Below are positions 1-9,539 of a DNA stretch of 32,888 nucleotides, piece by piece. The position numbers and the translations under genes are program-made. The stretch's first letter is position 1. Each line of letters starts with the position of its first letter. Source of the DNA: Bifidobacteriaceae bacterium (GTDB lineage Bacteria > Actinomycetota > Actinomycetes > Actinomycetales > WQXJ01); contig JAIRRT010000119.1 in NCBI GenBank assembly GCA_031255835.1, forward strand, positions 1-32,888. The letters run 5' to 3'. The notes beneath the pieces were generated by a model. The model had not been told where the DNA came from. It searched no databases and saw nothing but the letters and a program-made list of their open reading frames with translations.

Positions 1-156
1 GCCTGGTCGGAGGTGCTTAACTGACCAATTGAGCCCCAGCGCGGGCGATCTGGTCAGTTGCGCACCTCTGGTCCGGTGGATGGGAGTGTTCAGCGGGTCC
101 GGCGCAGGCTGACCCGGGCATGTTGACTGGGTCTGGTGTTCGGGTAGGCGAACAAT

Positions 157-526
157 TGGTGGAGGTGGCGGGAATCGAACCCGCGTCCGGTGGATGGGAA
201 CCAGGGCTTCTCCGGGTGCAGCTTGCTTTGCTTTTCTCGGCCCCGGCTGTCACGCAAGCATGCTGCCGACGGGCCCAGTCACCTGAATACACGCAGGGTC
301 CGGGTGACACGGACACCTGAGCGGTGGCTCCCTCAATGACGCCAGTATCCGGGCCGGAAGCACTCCCGGGCTGACGGACTCGCTCCTAGCCTTCTAGGCG
401 GCTAGTGCGAAGTCGGTGCGGTTAGATTTGGCACCTATGGGTTTACGACGAGCGTTAACGAGCTGACGTCGCCTCCTCGACCCGCTTCACCTGGCTCGAC
501 ATTCACCGTCGAAACCGATCACCCCC
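157..526 (-). ncRNA. ssrA: transfer-messenger RNA (tmRNA)
   Basis: Minus strand starts GGGGGTGATCGGTTTCGAC and ends GCGGGTTCGATTCCCGCCACCTCCACCA. The 7-bp acceptor stem GGGGGTG/CACCTCC pairs with one G-U. The internal tag ORF GCC AAA TCT AAC CGC ACC GAC TTC GCA CTA GCC GCC TAG (minus, 432..394) encodes AKSNRTDFALAA*. Confidence 0.97.
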
Positions 527-560
527 CTGTTGAGTTGTCGCCCGCCAGCGCCAAACGCCA

Positions 561-601
561 CGCGGCCGGACGCACCACTATAGACGGTGCGTCCGGCCGC
601 G
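561..601 (-). terminator. Strong hairpin, probable terminator of the downstream-reading symporter gene
   Basis: Perfect 16-bp inverted repeat CGCGGCCGGACGCACC (561-576) / GGTGCGTCCGGCCGCG (586-601), lying past the stop of the 693..2144 minus gene and upstream of ssrA. Confidence 0.7.
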
Positions 602-692
602 CAAGCGGGCCAGCCTCACCGGCCCGCTCCCTGAGAGGGATCTCGGCAGACTGTGCGTCCAGCCGAGTAGGCGGGCCAGCTAGGCCGGATTG

Positions 693-2144
693 CTACTTCA
701 GAGCTATTTCAGCTGCCGGAACCCAGGTGACGTCATAGGCCACCAGCGGGCTCGGCTCAACATCGTTCTTGAGCAGCTTGGGATCCCGTGCCAGATACGC
801 CTTGGTTTCCCTGGCGATCATCCCGGACAAGATGAGCAGACCCACCAGGTTCGGCAGTGCCATCAGACCGTTGAGGATGTCAGCCACGTTCCAGATGGGC
901 TCCAGCTCCCAAACGGCGCCAACCATGATGATCAGCGTGAACAGCACCCGGTACGGCATCTGGATCTTGATGCCGAGCAGGCGGGTTGCGCAACGCTCGC
1001 CGTAGTAGGACCAGCCAAGCACCGTGGACAGTGCGAAGAACGCAACGCACAGAGCCACGAGGATCGGGCCAATCTCGCCGTTGAGCGTGAGGGCAAATCC
1101 GTAGCTGGTGCCGGCGCCAGCGGAGAACTCTCCGCCCGCAGCCTCGGCAGCGCCCTCGGGCGTCCAAGTGCCGGAGGTCAGAATGATCAGGCCGGTGAAG
1201 CTGACCACGATGATGGTGTCGATGAACGTCTGGGTCATCGAAACCAGGCCCTGACGCACCGGGTGGGTGGTCTTGGCGGCAGCCGCGACGATGGCCGCTG
1301 AGCCCATGCCGGACTCGTTGGAGAAGATTCCGCGTGCCATGCCGTAGCGGATGGCGGTACCGACGGTGGCGCCGATGGCGGCATTGCCAGTGAACGCGTC
1401 AGTGAACACCATTCCGAGGGACGGGAGGATCTCGCCAGCATTCATCACCAGCACAACCAGGCCGGCCAGGATGTAGACGATGATCATGAACGGCACAAAC
1501 CCTGCCGTCACGCGACCGATCCAAGTGATGCCACCAATCAGCACCAGGCCCACAAAGATCATGACAATCAGACCGGTGATCCAGGCGGGAACACCGAAGG
1601 CCGTATCGAGGTTGGTCACCACAGCGTTGACCTGGGTCATGTTGCCGATGCCGAATGCGGCCAGGGCGCCAAAGATGGCGAACGAGATGGCCAGCACCTT
1701 GCCGACCTTGCCTTTGATGGCCCGTTGCAGGTAGACCTGCGGGCCGCCCATGACCTCACCTCTTGGATCGACCTCGCGGTACTTCGAACCGAGGAACGCC
1801 TCGGCGTACTTTGATGCCATGCCAAGCAGGCCGGTGACCCACATCCAGAACAAGGCACCGGGACCACCCAGACAGATGGCGGTGGACACACCGACGATGT
1901 TGCCAACGCCAACGGTGGCGGCCAACGCGGTGGTCAGTGCTTGGTAGTGGGAGATGTCGCCTTCTGCGCCAGCATCTTTGCGGCGAAGCAGACCGAGAGA
2001 CAGTGCGGGGCCCAGCTTGGAGAACTGGACGCCGCGGAGACGTAGGGTGAGCACCAAGCCTGTGATAAACAGCAGCGGGATGAGCAGCTGCGGACCCCAG
2101 ACAAAGCCGTCCACGTCGTTGATGATCGAGTTGAGGGTATCCAT
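693..2144 (-). CDS. Sodium:alanine/glycine symporter family (AGCS) transporter
   Basis: Polytopic protein with AGCS-type sequence (GPGALFWMWVTGLLGMASKYAEAFLGSKYRE; GMARGIFSNESGMGSAAIVAAAAKT). Start placed at MDTLNSIINDVDGFVWGPQLL; the ORF extension upstream to 2237 is not membrane-like. Confidence 0.93.
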   Translation of the reverse strand: MDTLNSIINDVDGFVWGPQLLIPLLFITGLVLTLRLRGVQFSKLGPALSLGLLRRKDAGAEGDISHYQALTTALAATVGVGNIVGVSTAICLGGPGALFWMWVTGLLGMASKYAEAFLGSKYREVDPRGEVMGGPQVYLQRAIKGKVGKVLAISFAIFGALAAFGIGNMTQVNAVVTNLDTAFGVPAWITGLIVMIFVGLVLIGGITWIGRVTAGFVPFMIIVYILAGLVVLVMNAGEILPSLGMVFTDAFTGNAAIGATVGTAIRYGMARGIFSNESGMGSAAIVAAAAKTTHPVRQGLVSMTQTFIDTIIVVSFTGLIILTSGTWTPEGAAEAAGGEFSAGAGTSYGFALTLNGEIGPILVALCVAFFALSTVLGWSYYGERCATRLLGIKIQMPYRVLFTLIIMVGAVWELEPIWNVADILNGLMALPNLVGLLILSGMIARETKAYLARDPKLLKNDVEPSPLVAYDVTWVPAAEIALK

Positions 2145-2273
2145 TGCGAACCTTTCCGGAGCTCGTGGCGCCGTAGGTGTACAGGGCGCGGCACAAGAAT
2201 AGGGGCAAAGTGTTGCCAAAGTGTGAACTGATGGCAAAGAGAGCCCAAATGTCTCCAGATTGCCTTGCGCCCC

Positions 2274-2795
2274 TCAGCGCCAGTCGCGCGAGGCTATCGC
2301 CCGCTCAGCCTCGCGCTGATCAGTCCGTTCACGCAGAGTTTGCCGCTTGTCCCACGCCTGCTTGCCGCGTGCCAGGGCGATCTCGACCTTGGCTCGTCCA
2401 TGGGAAAAGTAAAGGCTGAGGGGTATCACGGTGTAGCCCTTGTCACGGCTTTTGCCAGCCAACCACCTGATTTCGGCGGCGTGGAGTAAGAGCTTTCGCC
2501 GCCGGCGCGGCGCATGGTTTGTCCACGTTCCCTCGACATACTCCGGAATGTGGACGCCCTCAAGCCAGGCCTCGCCACCCTCAAACGCCACCCAACCGTC
2601 CACAAGTGAGGCACGCCCCTGGCGCAGTGCCTTGACCTCCGTACCTGTCAGGACGATGCCGGCCTCCTCGGTCCGCTCGATCTCATAATCGTGCCGGGCC
2701 TTGCGGTTTGAGGCGACAAGAACCCTGTCCAGGCTGTCGCGTTGCTTGCGCTGAGCCACCCGCTTACGCTCGGCCGCCCCCCGCCTGTCAGTCAT
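2274..2795 (-). CDS. smpB: SsrA-binding protein SmpB
   Basis: [59 protein letters not shown]...[18 protein letters not shown]...[32 protein letters not shown] is diagnostic for SmpB. Confidence 0.98.
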   Translation of the reverse strand: MTDRRGAAERKRVAQRKQRDSLDRVLVASNRKARHDYEIERTEEAGIVLTGTEVKALRQGRASLVDGWVAFEGGEAWLEGVHIPEYVEGTWTNHAPRRRRKLLLHAAEIRWLAGKSRDKGYTVIPLSLYFSHGRAKVEIALARGKQAWDKRQTLRERTDQREAERAIASRDWR

Positions 2796-4108
2796 GAGAT
2801 GTACGGCACCGGGTTGACCGGCGAGCCGTCCTCATAGATCTCGAAGTGCAGGTGGCAGCCCGTGGACCAACCCGTGGTGCCCACATACCCGATCAGTTGC
2901 CCCTTGGTCACCTGTTGGCCGGCTGAGACTTCAAACCCACCGTTCATCTGGTGGTTGTAAGTCGAAACAACCGACCGCCCGCCGATGACGCCATGGTTCA
3001 CCTCGGTCCTGTTACCCCAGGCGGACTGGAAGTAGGTGTTGATGACAGTGCCGTCAGCAGTTGCGTAAATCGGCGTGCCGCATGGTGCAGAGAAGTCAGC
3101 TCCAGTGTGCAGCCGCAGCGTGCGCAGGATCGGGTGTGTACGCCAGCCGAACGGGCTGGTCAAAGTCAGGTGGGAAAGCGGCTGGTTGAACATGCCCGGT
3201 GCGAGGGGAGGGCCGCCATCGGGGGCGAGGGCCTTTTCAGCTTCTGCCAACTTCTTCAGGTCTGATTCGACGATGGCCTGGCGGGCACGGGCTTCCTTCT
3301 CCTGCTCCTCGAACGCCCGCTTTTGTGCGTCGAGCTGCCGGGTCTGGTCCTCCTGGCGGGCAATCAGGCCCTGCAACGCGGCTTTTGCCTGTTCAGCCTC
3401 GGATTTGGCAGTCTCGGCCACATCCAGGGCCGCAGCCAGATCGGCTTCCAGGGCCGCAATCTGCTCACGCACCGCTGCAAGGCGGGCCTCGCGGTTGCGG
3501 TTGGTGGCGGCGTCCTCCTGGGCCACCCGCAGGGACTCGGCAAGGGAGCGGGCAACGGCATCGGCGGCAATGAAGGAGACGTCCAGTTCTTCAAGGCTTG
3601 TCGCGCCGAGCAGGAGCATCAGGTCCGATTGGGCCAGCGGATCCTGCATCATCGTGATCCGCGCCACCCGGCCCAGGGCTTGCTTGGCCTCGACAGTGCG
3701 TTCCTCTGCGGCGGCTATTTCACCTTGGATCTCAGCCTCGACGGTCTCGGCTTCCTCCAGGTCCTCAGCTACCTTTTCGTGTTCCCGCTTAGCTTTGACG
3801 TAGACGTCCTCTGCCTCAGCGCGGCGGGCCTCAGCCACCGGCAACTCAGCTTTGGTGCGTTCCAGTTCAAGGTGGGCGTCACGCAGGGCGTCTGTAACGC
3901 CTTCGAGCTGTTTGCCGATCTCCTCGATCTGGGTCAGGTTGGCTTCGCGTTCCCGCTCCAGCTCATCGCGGTCCTTCTTGGCTAGCGCCGGTGTGCCGCT
4001 CAGTGCGACAGCCCAAACCAGGGCAGCAGAAGCCGCGACCGCGACCCAACCCCGCAGGGATGGCCGGCGGCCCCAAGCGCGGCCAGTCACTCGACGTGCG
4101 ATACCCAT
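2792..4108 (-). CDS. Secreted coiled-coil M23 family metallopeptidase (EnvC-like murein hydrolase activator/hydrolase)
   Basis: N-terminal hydrophobic segment, long Glu/Ala/Lys coiled coil, and C-terminal peptidase M23 domain ([40 protein letters not shown]...[21 protein letters not shown]). Located directly downstream of ftsX. Confidence 0.93.
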   Translation of the reverse strand: MGIARRVTGRAWGRRPSLRGWVAVAASAALVWAVALSGTPALAKKDRDELEREREANLTQIEEIGKQLEGVTDALRDAHLELERTKAELPVAEARRAEAEDVYVKAKREHEKVAEDLEEAETVEAEIQGEIAAAEERTVEAKQALGRVARITMMQDPLAQSDLMLLLGATSLEELDVSFIAADAVARSLAESLRVAQEDAATNRNREARLAAVREQIAALEADLAAALDVAETAKSEAEQAKAALQGLIARQEDQTRQLDAQKRAFEEQEKEARARQAIVESDLKKLAEAEKALAPDGGPPLAPGMFNQPLSHLTLTSPFGWRTHPILRTLRLHTGADFSAPCGTPIYATADGTVINTYFQSAWGNRTEVNHGVIGGRSVVSTYNHQMNGGFEVSAGQQVTKGQLIGYVGTTGWSTGCHLHFEIYEDGSPVNPVPYIS

Positions 4109-4112
4109 CGCC

Positions 4113-5033
4113 TCACACTTTAGTGAACCGTCTGAGCGTCAGCACCGAGGACAGCGCTGCCAACACAACCGCAAGCAGCATCAGCCAGGGGGCTATGACA
4201 AAGACGTCAGCGGTGTTGACACGGCTGAGCAGCGTGCCGAAGGACTCAGACATCCAACCGACCAGCCAGAACTTGCCCACAACCCACAGTGTCACCACGG
4301 ACAGCACCGAGCCGATCAGTGCTGCCACCGCACCTTCCAGCATGAACGGCAACTGGATGAACAGGTTTGACGCGCCAACAAGGCGCATGATCCCGGTCTC
4401 CTTTTGCCGGCTCATGGCGGACAGCCGGATTGTGGTGGCGATCAGCAAAATCGCAGCCACCATCAGAATTCCAGCCACCGCCAACGCAGCGATTTGGGCT
4501 TTGGCCAGAATGTCAAACAGTGGTGAGAGCAGCTCAGATTGGTCACGCACTGTGTAGACCCCGGGTTGGCCGTTGACCGCCTCTTCAACCACCTGGTAGT
4601 CACCCGGATTGACCAGCCGAACGTGTATCACAGGCGGCAACGCATCAACGCTTACCCCGCCCGTCCAGTCCGCCTCGGAGAAGGAAGTTTGCAGGTCAGC
4701 GTAGACTTCCTCAGCTGTTTCGAGCGTGTAGTCAGCCACATAGGGCTTGAGTTCAGCGGAGCTGAGCCGCGCCTCTATGGCGTCACGTTGATCATCGGTC
4801 ACAGGCCCGTCAACACATGCCTGCCCGCCCAACGGCTGCACCGGGCACAGCCAGATCGACACCTCGACCTTGCCGTACCACTCCCCGCGCAGCTTGTCGA
4901 TCTGCATTTGCAGCAACAGCGCCGCCCCAACCGAAGCGAGGGAAACGAACGTGACCAGGATCACCGCACTGATCATCGTCATGTTGCGCCGGAACCCGGC
5001 GGCTATCTCGCCTAGAACAAACCAGAACCTCAC
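4113..5033 (-). CDS. ftsX: Cell division protein FtsX
   Basis: [32 protein letters not shown]..., four predicted TM segments, ATGA overlap with ftsE. Confidence 0.96.
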   Translation of the reverse strand: MRFWFVLGEIAAGFRRNMTMISAVILVTFVSLASVGAALLLQMQIDKLRGEWYGKVEVSIWLCPVQPLGGQACVDGPVTDDQRDAIEARLSSAELKPYVADYTLETAEEVYADLQTSFSEADWTGGVSVDALPPVIHVRLVNPGDYQVVEEAVNGQPGVYTVRDQSELLSPLFDILAKAQIAALAVAGILMVAAILLIATTIRLSAMSRQKETGIMRLVGASNLFIQLPFMLEGAVAALIGSVLSVVTLWVVGKFWLVGWMSESFGTLLSRVNTADVFVIAPWLMLLAVVLAALSSVLTLRRFTKV

Positions 5034-5740
5034 GTTCCGCGCACTCCCCCCACATAGCCGGCGCCGTACCGTCCCCCAGATTCATCGCGGACGATGGCGC
5101 CATCGACCAGTTCTATGACGCGCCGGCGCATCTCGTTGACCAGTCCGACATCGTGGGTGGCCATCACGACAGTGGTGCCGGTTTGGTTCACCCTGTCCAG
5201 CACGGCCATGATGCCCTCGGAGGTCAGTGGGTCGAGGTTTCCTGTCGGCTCATCGGCCAGCAGCACTTGGGGCCGGTTGACCACGGCCCGGGCGATTGCC
5301 ACGCGTTGCTGTTCACCACCGGATAGCTCATGCGGAAGGCGTTTGCCCATCCCCTCCAGCCCCACAAGCGACAACACGTCCGGCACAACGGACAGGATCG
5401 AGTGGCGTGGCTGCCCAATCACCTGCATGGCGAAGGCGACGTTCTCAAAAACGGTCTTGTTCTCCAGCAACCGGAAGTCCTGGAACACCACCCCGATCTG
5501 GCGGCGGAAGAACGGCACTTTGCGGTCCGCCAGCTTCGACACGTCTTGCCCAAGCACATAAACGGTCCCTGAGCTGGCCCTTTCTTGACGCAACACCAGC
5601 GCCAGCATTGTCGATTTGCCTGAGCCAGAAGCGCCCACCAGGAATGCGAACTCGCTGCGCTCGATCTCGACTGTGACATGGTCCAGAGCTGGACGTTGCC
5701 CGCGGGTGTAGACCTTGGTGACGTTGTTGAATCGGATCAC
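5030..5740 (-). CDS. ftsE: Cell division ATP-binding protein FtsE
   Basis: [26 protein letters not shown], Walker [10 protein letters not shown], signature [14 protein letters not shown], Walker [13 protein letters not shown]; coupled to ftsX. Confidence 0.97.
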   Translation of the reverse strand: MIRFNNVTKVYTRGQRPALDHVTVEIERSEFAFLVGASGSGKSTMLALVLRQERASSGTVYVLGQDVSKLADRKVPFFRRQIGVVFQDFRLLENKTVFENVAFAMQVIGQPRHSILSVVPDVLSLVGLEGMGKRLPHELSGGEQQRVAIARAVVNRPQVLLADEPTGNLDPLTSEGIMAVLDRVNQTGTTVVMATHDVGLVNEMRRRVIELVDGAIVRDESGGRYGAGYVGGVRGT

Positions 5741-5871
5741 TGATGTACCTGGGCCTCACTTGCTCGGAACTGGGTCTACGTGGTTCGGGCCAAGGCCTGA
5801 GCATAGGCATCGACCCCGCCACCTACCCGACAGACACGCCGCGGGCGGGGGCAAGGGGCGGCATCGTCGGT

Positions 5872-6984
5872 CTAGCTGGTGCGTTCGCCGCGGCGACGCC
5901 ACCTGATACCGGCAGCCAGAAAACCGTCGATATCCCCGTCAAACACTGCCGACGGGCTGGACACTTCGTATTCGGTTCGCAGGTCTTTGACCATCTGGTA
6001 GGGGTGCAGTACATAGGAGCGCATCTGATCACCCCAGGAGGCTTTGACATCGCCCGCCAGTTCCCGCTTCTTGGCGTCCTCCTCGGCCCGGCGCAGCACC
6101 AGCAGCCGGGATTGCAGCACACGCATGGCGGCAGCGCGGTTCTGGATTTGCGACTTTTCATCCTGCATCGAAACGACGATGCCGGTAGGCAGGTGGGTGA
6201 TTCGGACCGCCGAATCGGTTGTGTTGACTGACTGGCCGCCCGGGCCGGAGGAACGGAAAACATCGATCCGGATGTCCTGGTCCGGGACGTCAATCCGGTC
6301 AGTCGATTCGATAAGCGGGATAACCTCGACCGCCGCGAACGAGGTCTGGCGCCGGCCCTGATTGTCGAACGGGGAGATCCTGACCAGACGGTGTGTGCCG
6401 CCCTCAACCGACAGCGTGCCATAGGCGTAGGGCGCTTTGACCTCGAATGTCACCGACTTCAGGCCGGCCTCCTCCGCATAGGAGGTGTCCAACACCTTGG
6501 TGGGATATCCGTGGCGCTCAGCCCAACGCAGATACATCCGCAGCAACATCTCGGCAAAATCGGCCGCATCGACTCCGCCTGCCCCTGAACGGATGGTGAC
6601 AACCGCTTCACGCTCGTCATATTCGCCTGACATCAGGGTGCGGATCTCCAGGTCAGCTAGATCAGCCTCCACCGCGGCCAGTTCGACTTCGGCTTCTGCC
6701 ATGGTCTCTGCGTCATCGGCCTCCTGACCCATCTCGACGAGGACTGCAAGATCGGAAATCCTGCCGCCCATCCGCTCGATTTTGGCAAGCTCAGCCTGGG
6801 TGTGGGACAGCTTTGATGTCAGGGCCTGAGCCGAATCCGGGTCATCCCACAGGTTCGGGGCAGCAGCCTGGACCGACAGCTCCGCAACGCGCTCACGCAG
6901 CTCGGCTGGATCCACCACCTGCTCGATTGAGCTGAAGGTTTGGCGCAAGGCGCGCAGCCGTGCCGGAAAGTCGATGGTAGCCAC
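5872..6984 (-). CDS. prfB: Peptide chain release factor 2
   Basis: GGQ motif ([36 protein letters not shown]) and RF2-type SPF motif ([24 protein letters not shown]). Likely GTG start [15 protein letters not shown]; the ORF is continuous with no frameshift needed. Confidence 0.95.
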   Translation of the reverse strand: MATIDFPARLRALRQTFSSIEQVVDPAELRERVAELSVQAAAPNLWDDPDSAQALTSKLSHTQAELAKIERMGGRISDLAVLVEMGQEADDAETMAEAEVELAAVEADLADLEIRTLMSGEYDEREAVVTIRSGAGGVDAADFAEMLLRMYLRWAERHGYPTKVLDTSYAEEAGLKSVTFEVKAPYAYGTLSVEGGTHRLVRISPFDNQGRRQTSFAAVEVIPLIESTDRIDVPDQDIRIDVFRSSGPGGQSVNTTDSAVRITHLPTGIVVSMQDEKSQIQNRAAAMRVLQSRLLVLRRAEEDAKKRELAGDVKASWGDQMRSYVLHPYQMVKDLRTEYEVSSPSAVFDGDIDGFLAAGIRWRRRGERTS

Positions 6985-7049
6985 AACCCCCAACCCTACG
7001 AGATCCCACACCCATTGCGAGGTCAACCTCAGGGGCTAGGGTTTGGGGC

Positions 7050-7988
7050 ATGGGTCGGGCAAAGCGTGGTGCGGCGCCGAGCCATCGGGGTGGATGGGTC
7101 GCGGTGTCGGTTGGCGGAGCGGTCGTTTTGGCGATGGTGGGCCTTGGGGTGATTGTGCTGGGGCGGCCGGCTTTTGGGCTCCTCACCATTGTTTGGACTG
7201 TGATTGGGGCGTTTGCCGTTGGCCTGGGATTTGGCGGCGTCATAGCCCTGCGTCGGCGCATAATGTCAAGCCGCAGGTCAGAAACCGATACCGAGCAGGA
7301 CTCCGCCCAGCTGGCGGCGGCCGCAGAACGCACGCGAATTGCCCGGGAGATGCATGACATTGTTGCCCACTCACTCTCCGTGGTGATTGCCCAAGCCGAT
7401 GGCGGACGCTACGCAGCCACCACAGATCCGGCCGCCGCGACCCGCGCCCTGGGCACCATTGCCGAGACGGGCAGGGCAGCCCTGGAGGACATGCGGCGCA
7501 TCCTCGGAGTGCTGCGCAACCCCGATGAGGACCCTGACACCACCCAGCTGCGCGTCCCAGTGCCAGATTCGCAAGATGTCTCCGCCCTTGTGGCCCAAAT
7601 GCGTGAAGCCGGGCTGGACATCGCCATGGTCCGCGTCGGAGTCGGCTCAACGCTGCCACCTGGCGTGGGGCTGGCGCTGTACCGCATCTGCCAAGAGGCC
7701 CTCACCAACGTGCTCAAACACGCCGGCCCAGGCGTCAAGGTCACCGTGGTGGACCGCTGGGAACCAACCCGAGTGTGCATTGAGGTGCACGATGACGGCC
7801 GTGGAGCAGCCGCGCTTGGTTCCCAAGGTCCAGGGCACGGGTTGATAGGTATGCGCGAGCGGGCCGAGATGTTTGGCGGCACCCTGGAGGCCGGGCCGAG
7901 CCGCAGCGGCGGGTTCTCCGTGGTGGCCCGCATCCCGCTGCCTGCCCGGCGCCCACAAACCGGCCCAATCGAAAGGGTTGAGCAGTGA
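7050..7988 (+). CDS. Sensor histidine kinase (HisKA_3/DesK-type) with a short two-TM N-terminus
   Basis: ERTRIAREMHDIVAHSLSVVIAQADGGRY (H-box), HDDGRGAAALGSQGPGHGLIGMRERAEMFGGTLEAGPSRSGGFSVVARIPL (ATPase). Overlaps the response regulator by ATGA. Confidence 0.94.
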   Translation: MGRAKRGAAPSHRGGWVAVSVGGAVVLAMVGLGVIVLGRPAFGLLTIVWTVIGAFAVGLGFGGVIALRRRIMSSRRSETDTEQDSAQLAAAAERTRIAREMHDIVAHSLSVVIAQADGGRYAATTDPAAATRALGTIAETGRAALEDMRRILGVLRNPDEDPDTTQLRVPVPDSQDVSALVAQMREAGLDIAMVRVGVGSTLPPGVGLALYRICQEALTNVLKHAGPGVKVTVVDRWEPTRVCIEVHDDGRGAAALGSQGPGHGLIGMRERAEMFGGTLEAGPSRSGGFSVVARIPLPARRPQTGPIERVEQ

Positions 7989-8701
7989 TGGAACCGATTC
8001 GCATCATCCTGGTCGATGACCAGCAGTTGGTCAGGGCTGGCCTGGCGTTGGTGATCGACTCCCAGGAGGACATGCGGGTTGTCGGCCAGGCCGGGGACGG
8101 GGCGGCGGCGCTGCGGCTGATTGCCAGCGAGCCGGCCGACATCGTCCTGATGGATGTGCGGATGCCGACAATGGACGGGCTGACGGCAACCGAACGGCTG
8201 ACCAGCCTGACCACACGGTGGGCGCCACCGAAGATAGTCATGCTGACCACATTCGACCTGGATGAGTACCTGCTCCAGGCCATCCGGGCAGGCGCCAGCG
8301 GGTTCCTGCTCAAGGACGCTCCGCCAGAGGAGATGCTCGCAGCCATCCGCTCAGTCCACGCCGGCGATGCCGTCCTGGCACCCAGTTCCACAAGGCGTCT
8401 GTTGGCAAGGGTGGCCCGTTCCATACCCACCGCCGATCCAGCGGCGTTCGACGCCCTGACCGAACGTGAACGCGAAGTGCTGGTGCTGATGGCTCGCGGG
8501 CTGGCCAACGCCGAGATAGCCGAACACCTTGTGGTAGCAGAGGCAACTGTTAAGACACACGTTGGACATATCCTGGCCAAATTGGATGCTCGTGACCGGG
8601 TGCAGGCTGTAGTACGGGCGTATGAAGGCGGGCTGGTTGCCCCAGGAGAGGATTCAGCCGTCGGGTGGACACCGGGCGGCGCGCCTCCACCTGAAGGATG
8701 A
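7985..8701 (+). CDS. LuxR/NarL-family response regulator
   Basis: Receiver MEPIRIILVDDQQLVRAGLALVIDSQ...DIVLMDVRMPTMDG and C-terminal LuxR HTH LTEREREVLVLMARGLANAEIAEHLVVAEATVKTHVGHILAKL. Confidence 0.96.
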   Translation: MMEPIRIILVDDQQLVRAGLALVIDSQEDMRVVGQAGDGAAALRLIASEPADIVLMDVRMPTMDGLTATERLTSLTTRWAPPKIVMLTTFDLDEYLLQAIRAGASGFLLKDAPPEEMLAAIRSVHAGDAVLAPSSTRRLLARVARSIPTADPAAFDALTEREREVLVLMARGLANAEIAEHLVVAEATVKTHVGHILAKLDARDRVQAVVRAYEGGLVAPGEDSAVGWTPGGAPPPEG

Positions 8702-8760
8702 GACCAAGACCGTTCTGAGGCCCGATGCCAGGCGGTCAAGGCGCACATACCTTGAATGGC

Positions 8761-9534
8761 ATGACAACTTCAGCGCCTTTTACCCCTGCATCAAGTAGGC
8801 AGGCTGCCGCCCTTTCAGCCCGCGGGCTGACCAAGGTCTACGGCACCGGCCAAGCAACCGTCCACGCCCTCGACGGTGTAGACGTGGACTTCGAACGCGG
8901 ACGGTTCACCGCCATCATGGGCCCGTCCGGCTCCGGCAAATCCACCCTGCTGTACGTCCTGGCGGGTTTGGAGACACCAACCTCAGGTCAAGTCCTCCTG
9001 GGCGATACCGATCTGACCGCCCTGGGTGACACCGCGTTGACCAGGCTGCGGCGTGACCGGATCGGCTTCGTGTTCCAGGCGTTCAACCTGCTGCCCATGT
9101 TCAACGCCAAGGACAACATCCTGCTGCCGGTCTCGCTGGCCGGAATCCGCCTGGATCAAGCCTGGTTTGACCAGGTTGTCGAGACCCTCGGCCTGACAGA
9201 TCGCCTCACCCACCGGCCCTCGGAGCTTTCCGGCGGCCAGCAGCAGCGCGTGGCGGTGGCAAGGGCGCTCATAGCGCGCCCAGACGTCATCCTGGCTGAT
9301 GAGCCAACCGGCAACCTCGACACCCGTTCCGGCATCGAGGTGCTGTCCTTCCTGCGCCGCTCCGTGCGTGAACTTGGCCAAACCGTAGTCATGGTCACCC
9401 ATGATCCAGCCGCAGCCGCCTACGCCGGGCGCGTGGTGCTGCTGGCTGACGGCCGTGTGGCAGGCGACATCCTCGATCCAACCCCTGAAGCCGTGATGGC
9501 AGGCCTCGAAGCCCTGCGGACAGTCGAGGTCTGA
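8761..9534 (+). CDS. ABC transporter ATP-binding protein (MacB/LolD-like)
   Basis: Walker [46 protein letters not shown]. Start at MTTSAPF is more plausible than the ORF start at 8725. Confidence 0.95.
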   Translation: MTTSAPFTPASSRQAAALSARGLTKVYGTGQATVHALDGVDVDFERGRFTAIMGPSGSGKSTLLYVLAGLETPTSGQVLLGDTDLTALGDTALTRLRRDRIGFVFQAFNLLPMFNAKDNILLPVSLAGIRLDQAWFDQVVETLGLTDRLTHRPSELSGGQQQRVAVARALIARPDVILADEPTGNLDTRSGIEVLSFLRRSVRELGQTVVMVTHDPAAAAYAGRVVLLADGRVAGDILDPTPEAVMAGLEALRTVEV

Positions 9535-9539
9535 GCATC

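Noticed and set aside
2213-2237. TTGCCA-N13-TGGCAA inverted repeat upstream of the symporter gene as an operator
   Set aside because: Only 6-bp arms with a long spacer; too weak to distinguish from chance without comparative data.
3075-3985. Plus-strand ORFs of 242 and 220 aa opposite the M23 gene
   Set aside because: Antisense to a convincing CDS, with Ala/Ser/Arg-rich composition mirroring the coiled coil; no domain recognised.
5872-6984. Programmed +1 frameshift in prfB
   Set aside because: The reading frame is continuous from the N-terminus through the GGQ motif, so no frameshift is required.
7741-8748. 335-aa minus-strand ORF opposite the kinase/response regulator
   Set aside because: Shadow ORF over two recognised genes; Ser/Arg-rich without family features.
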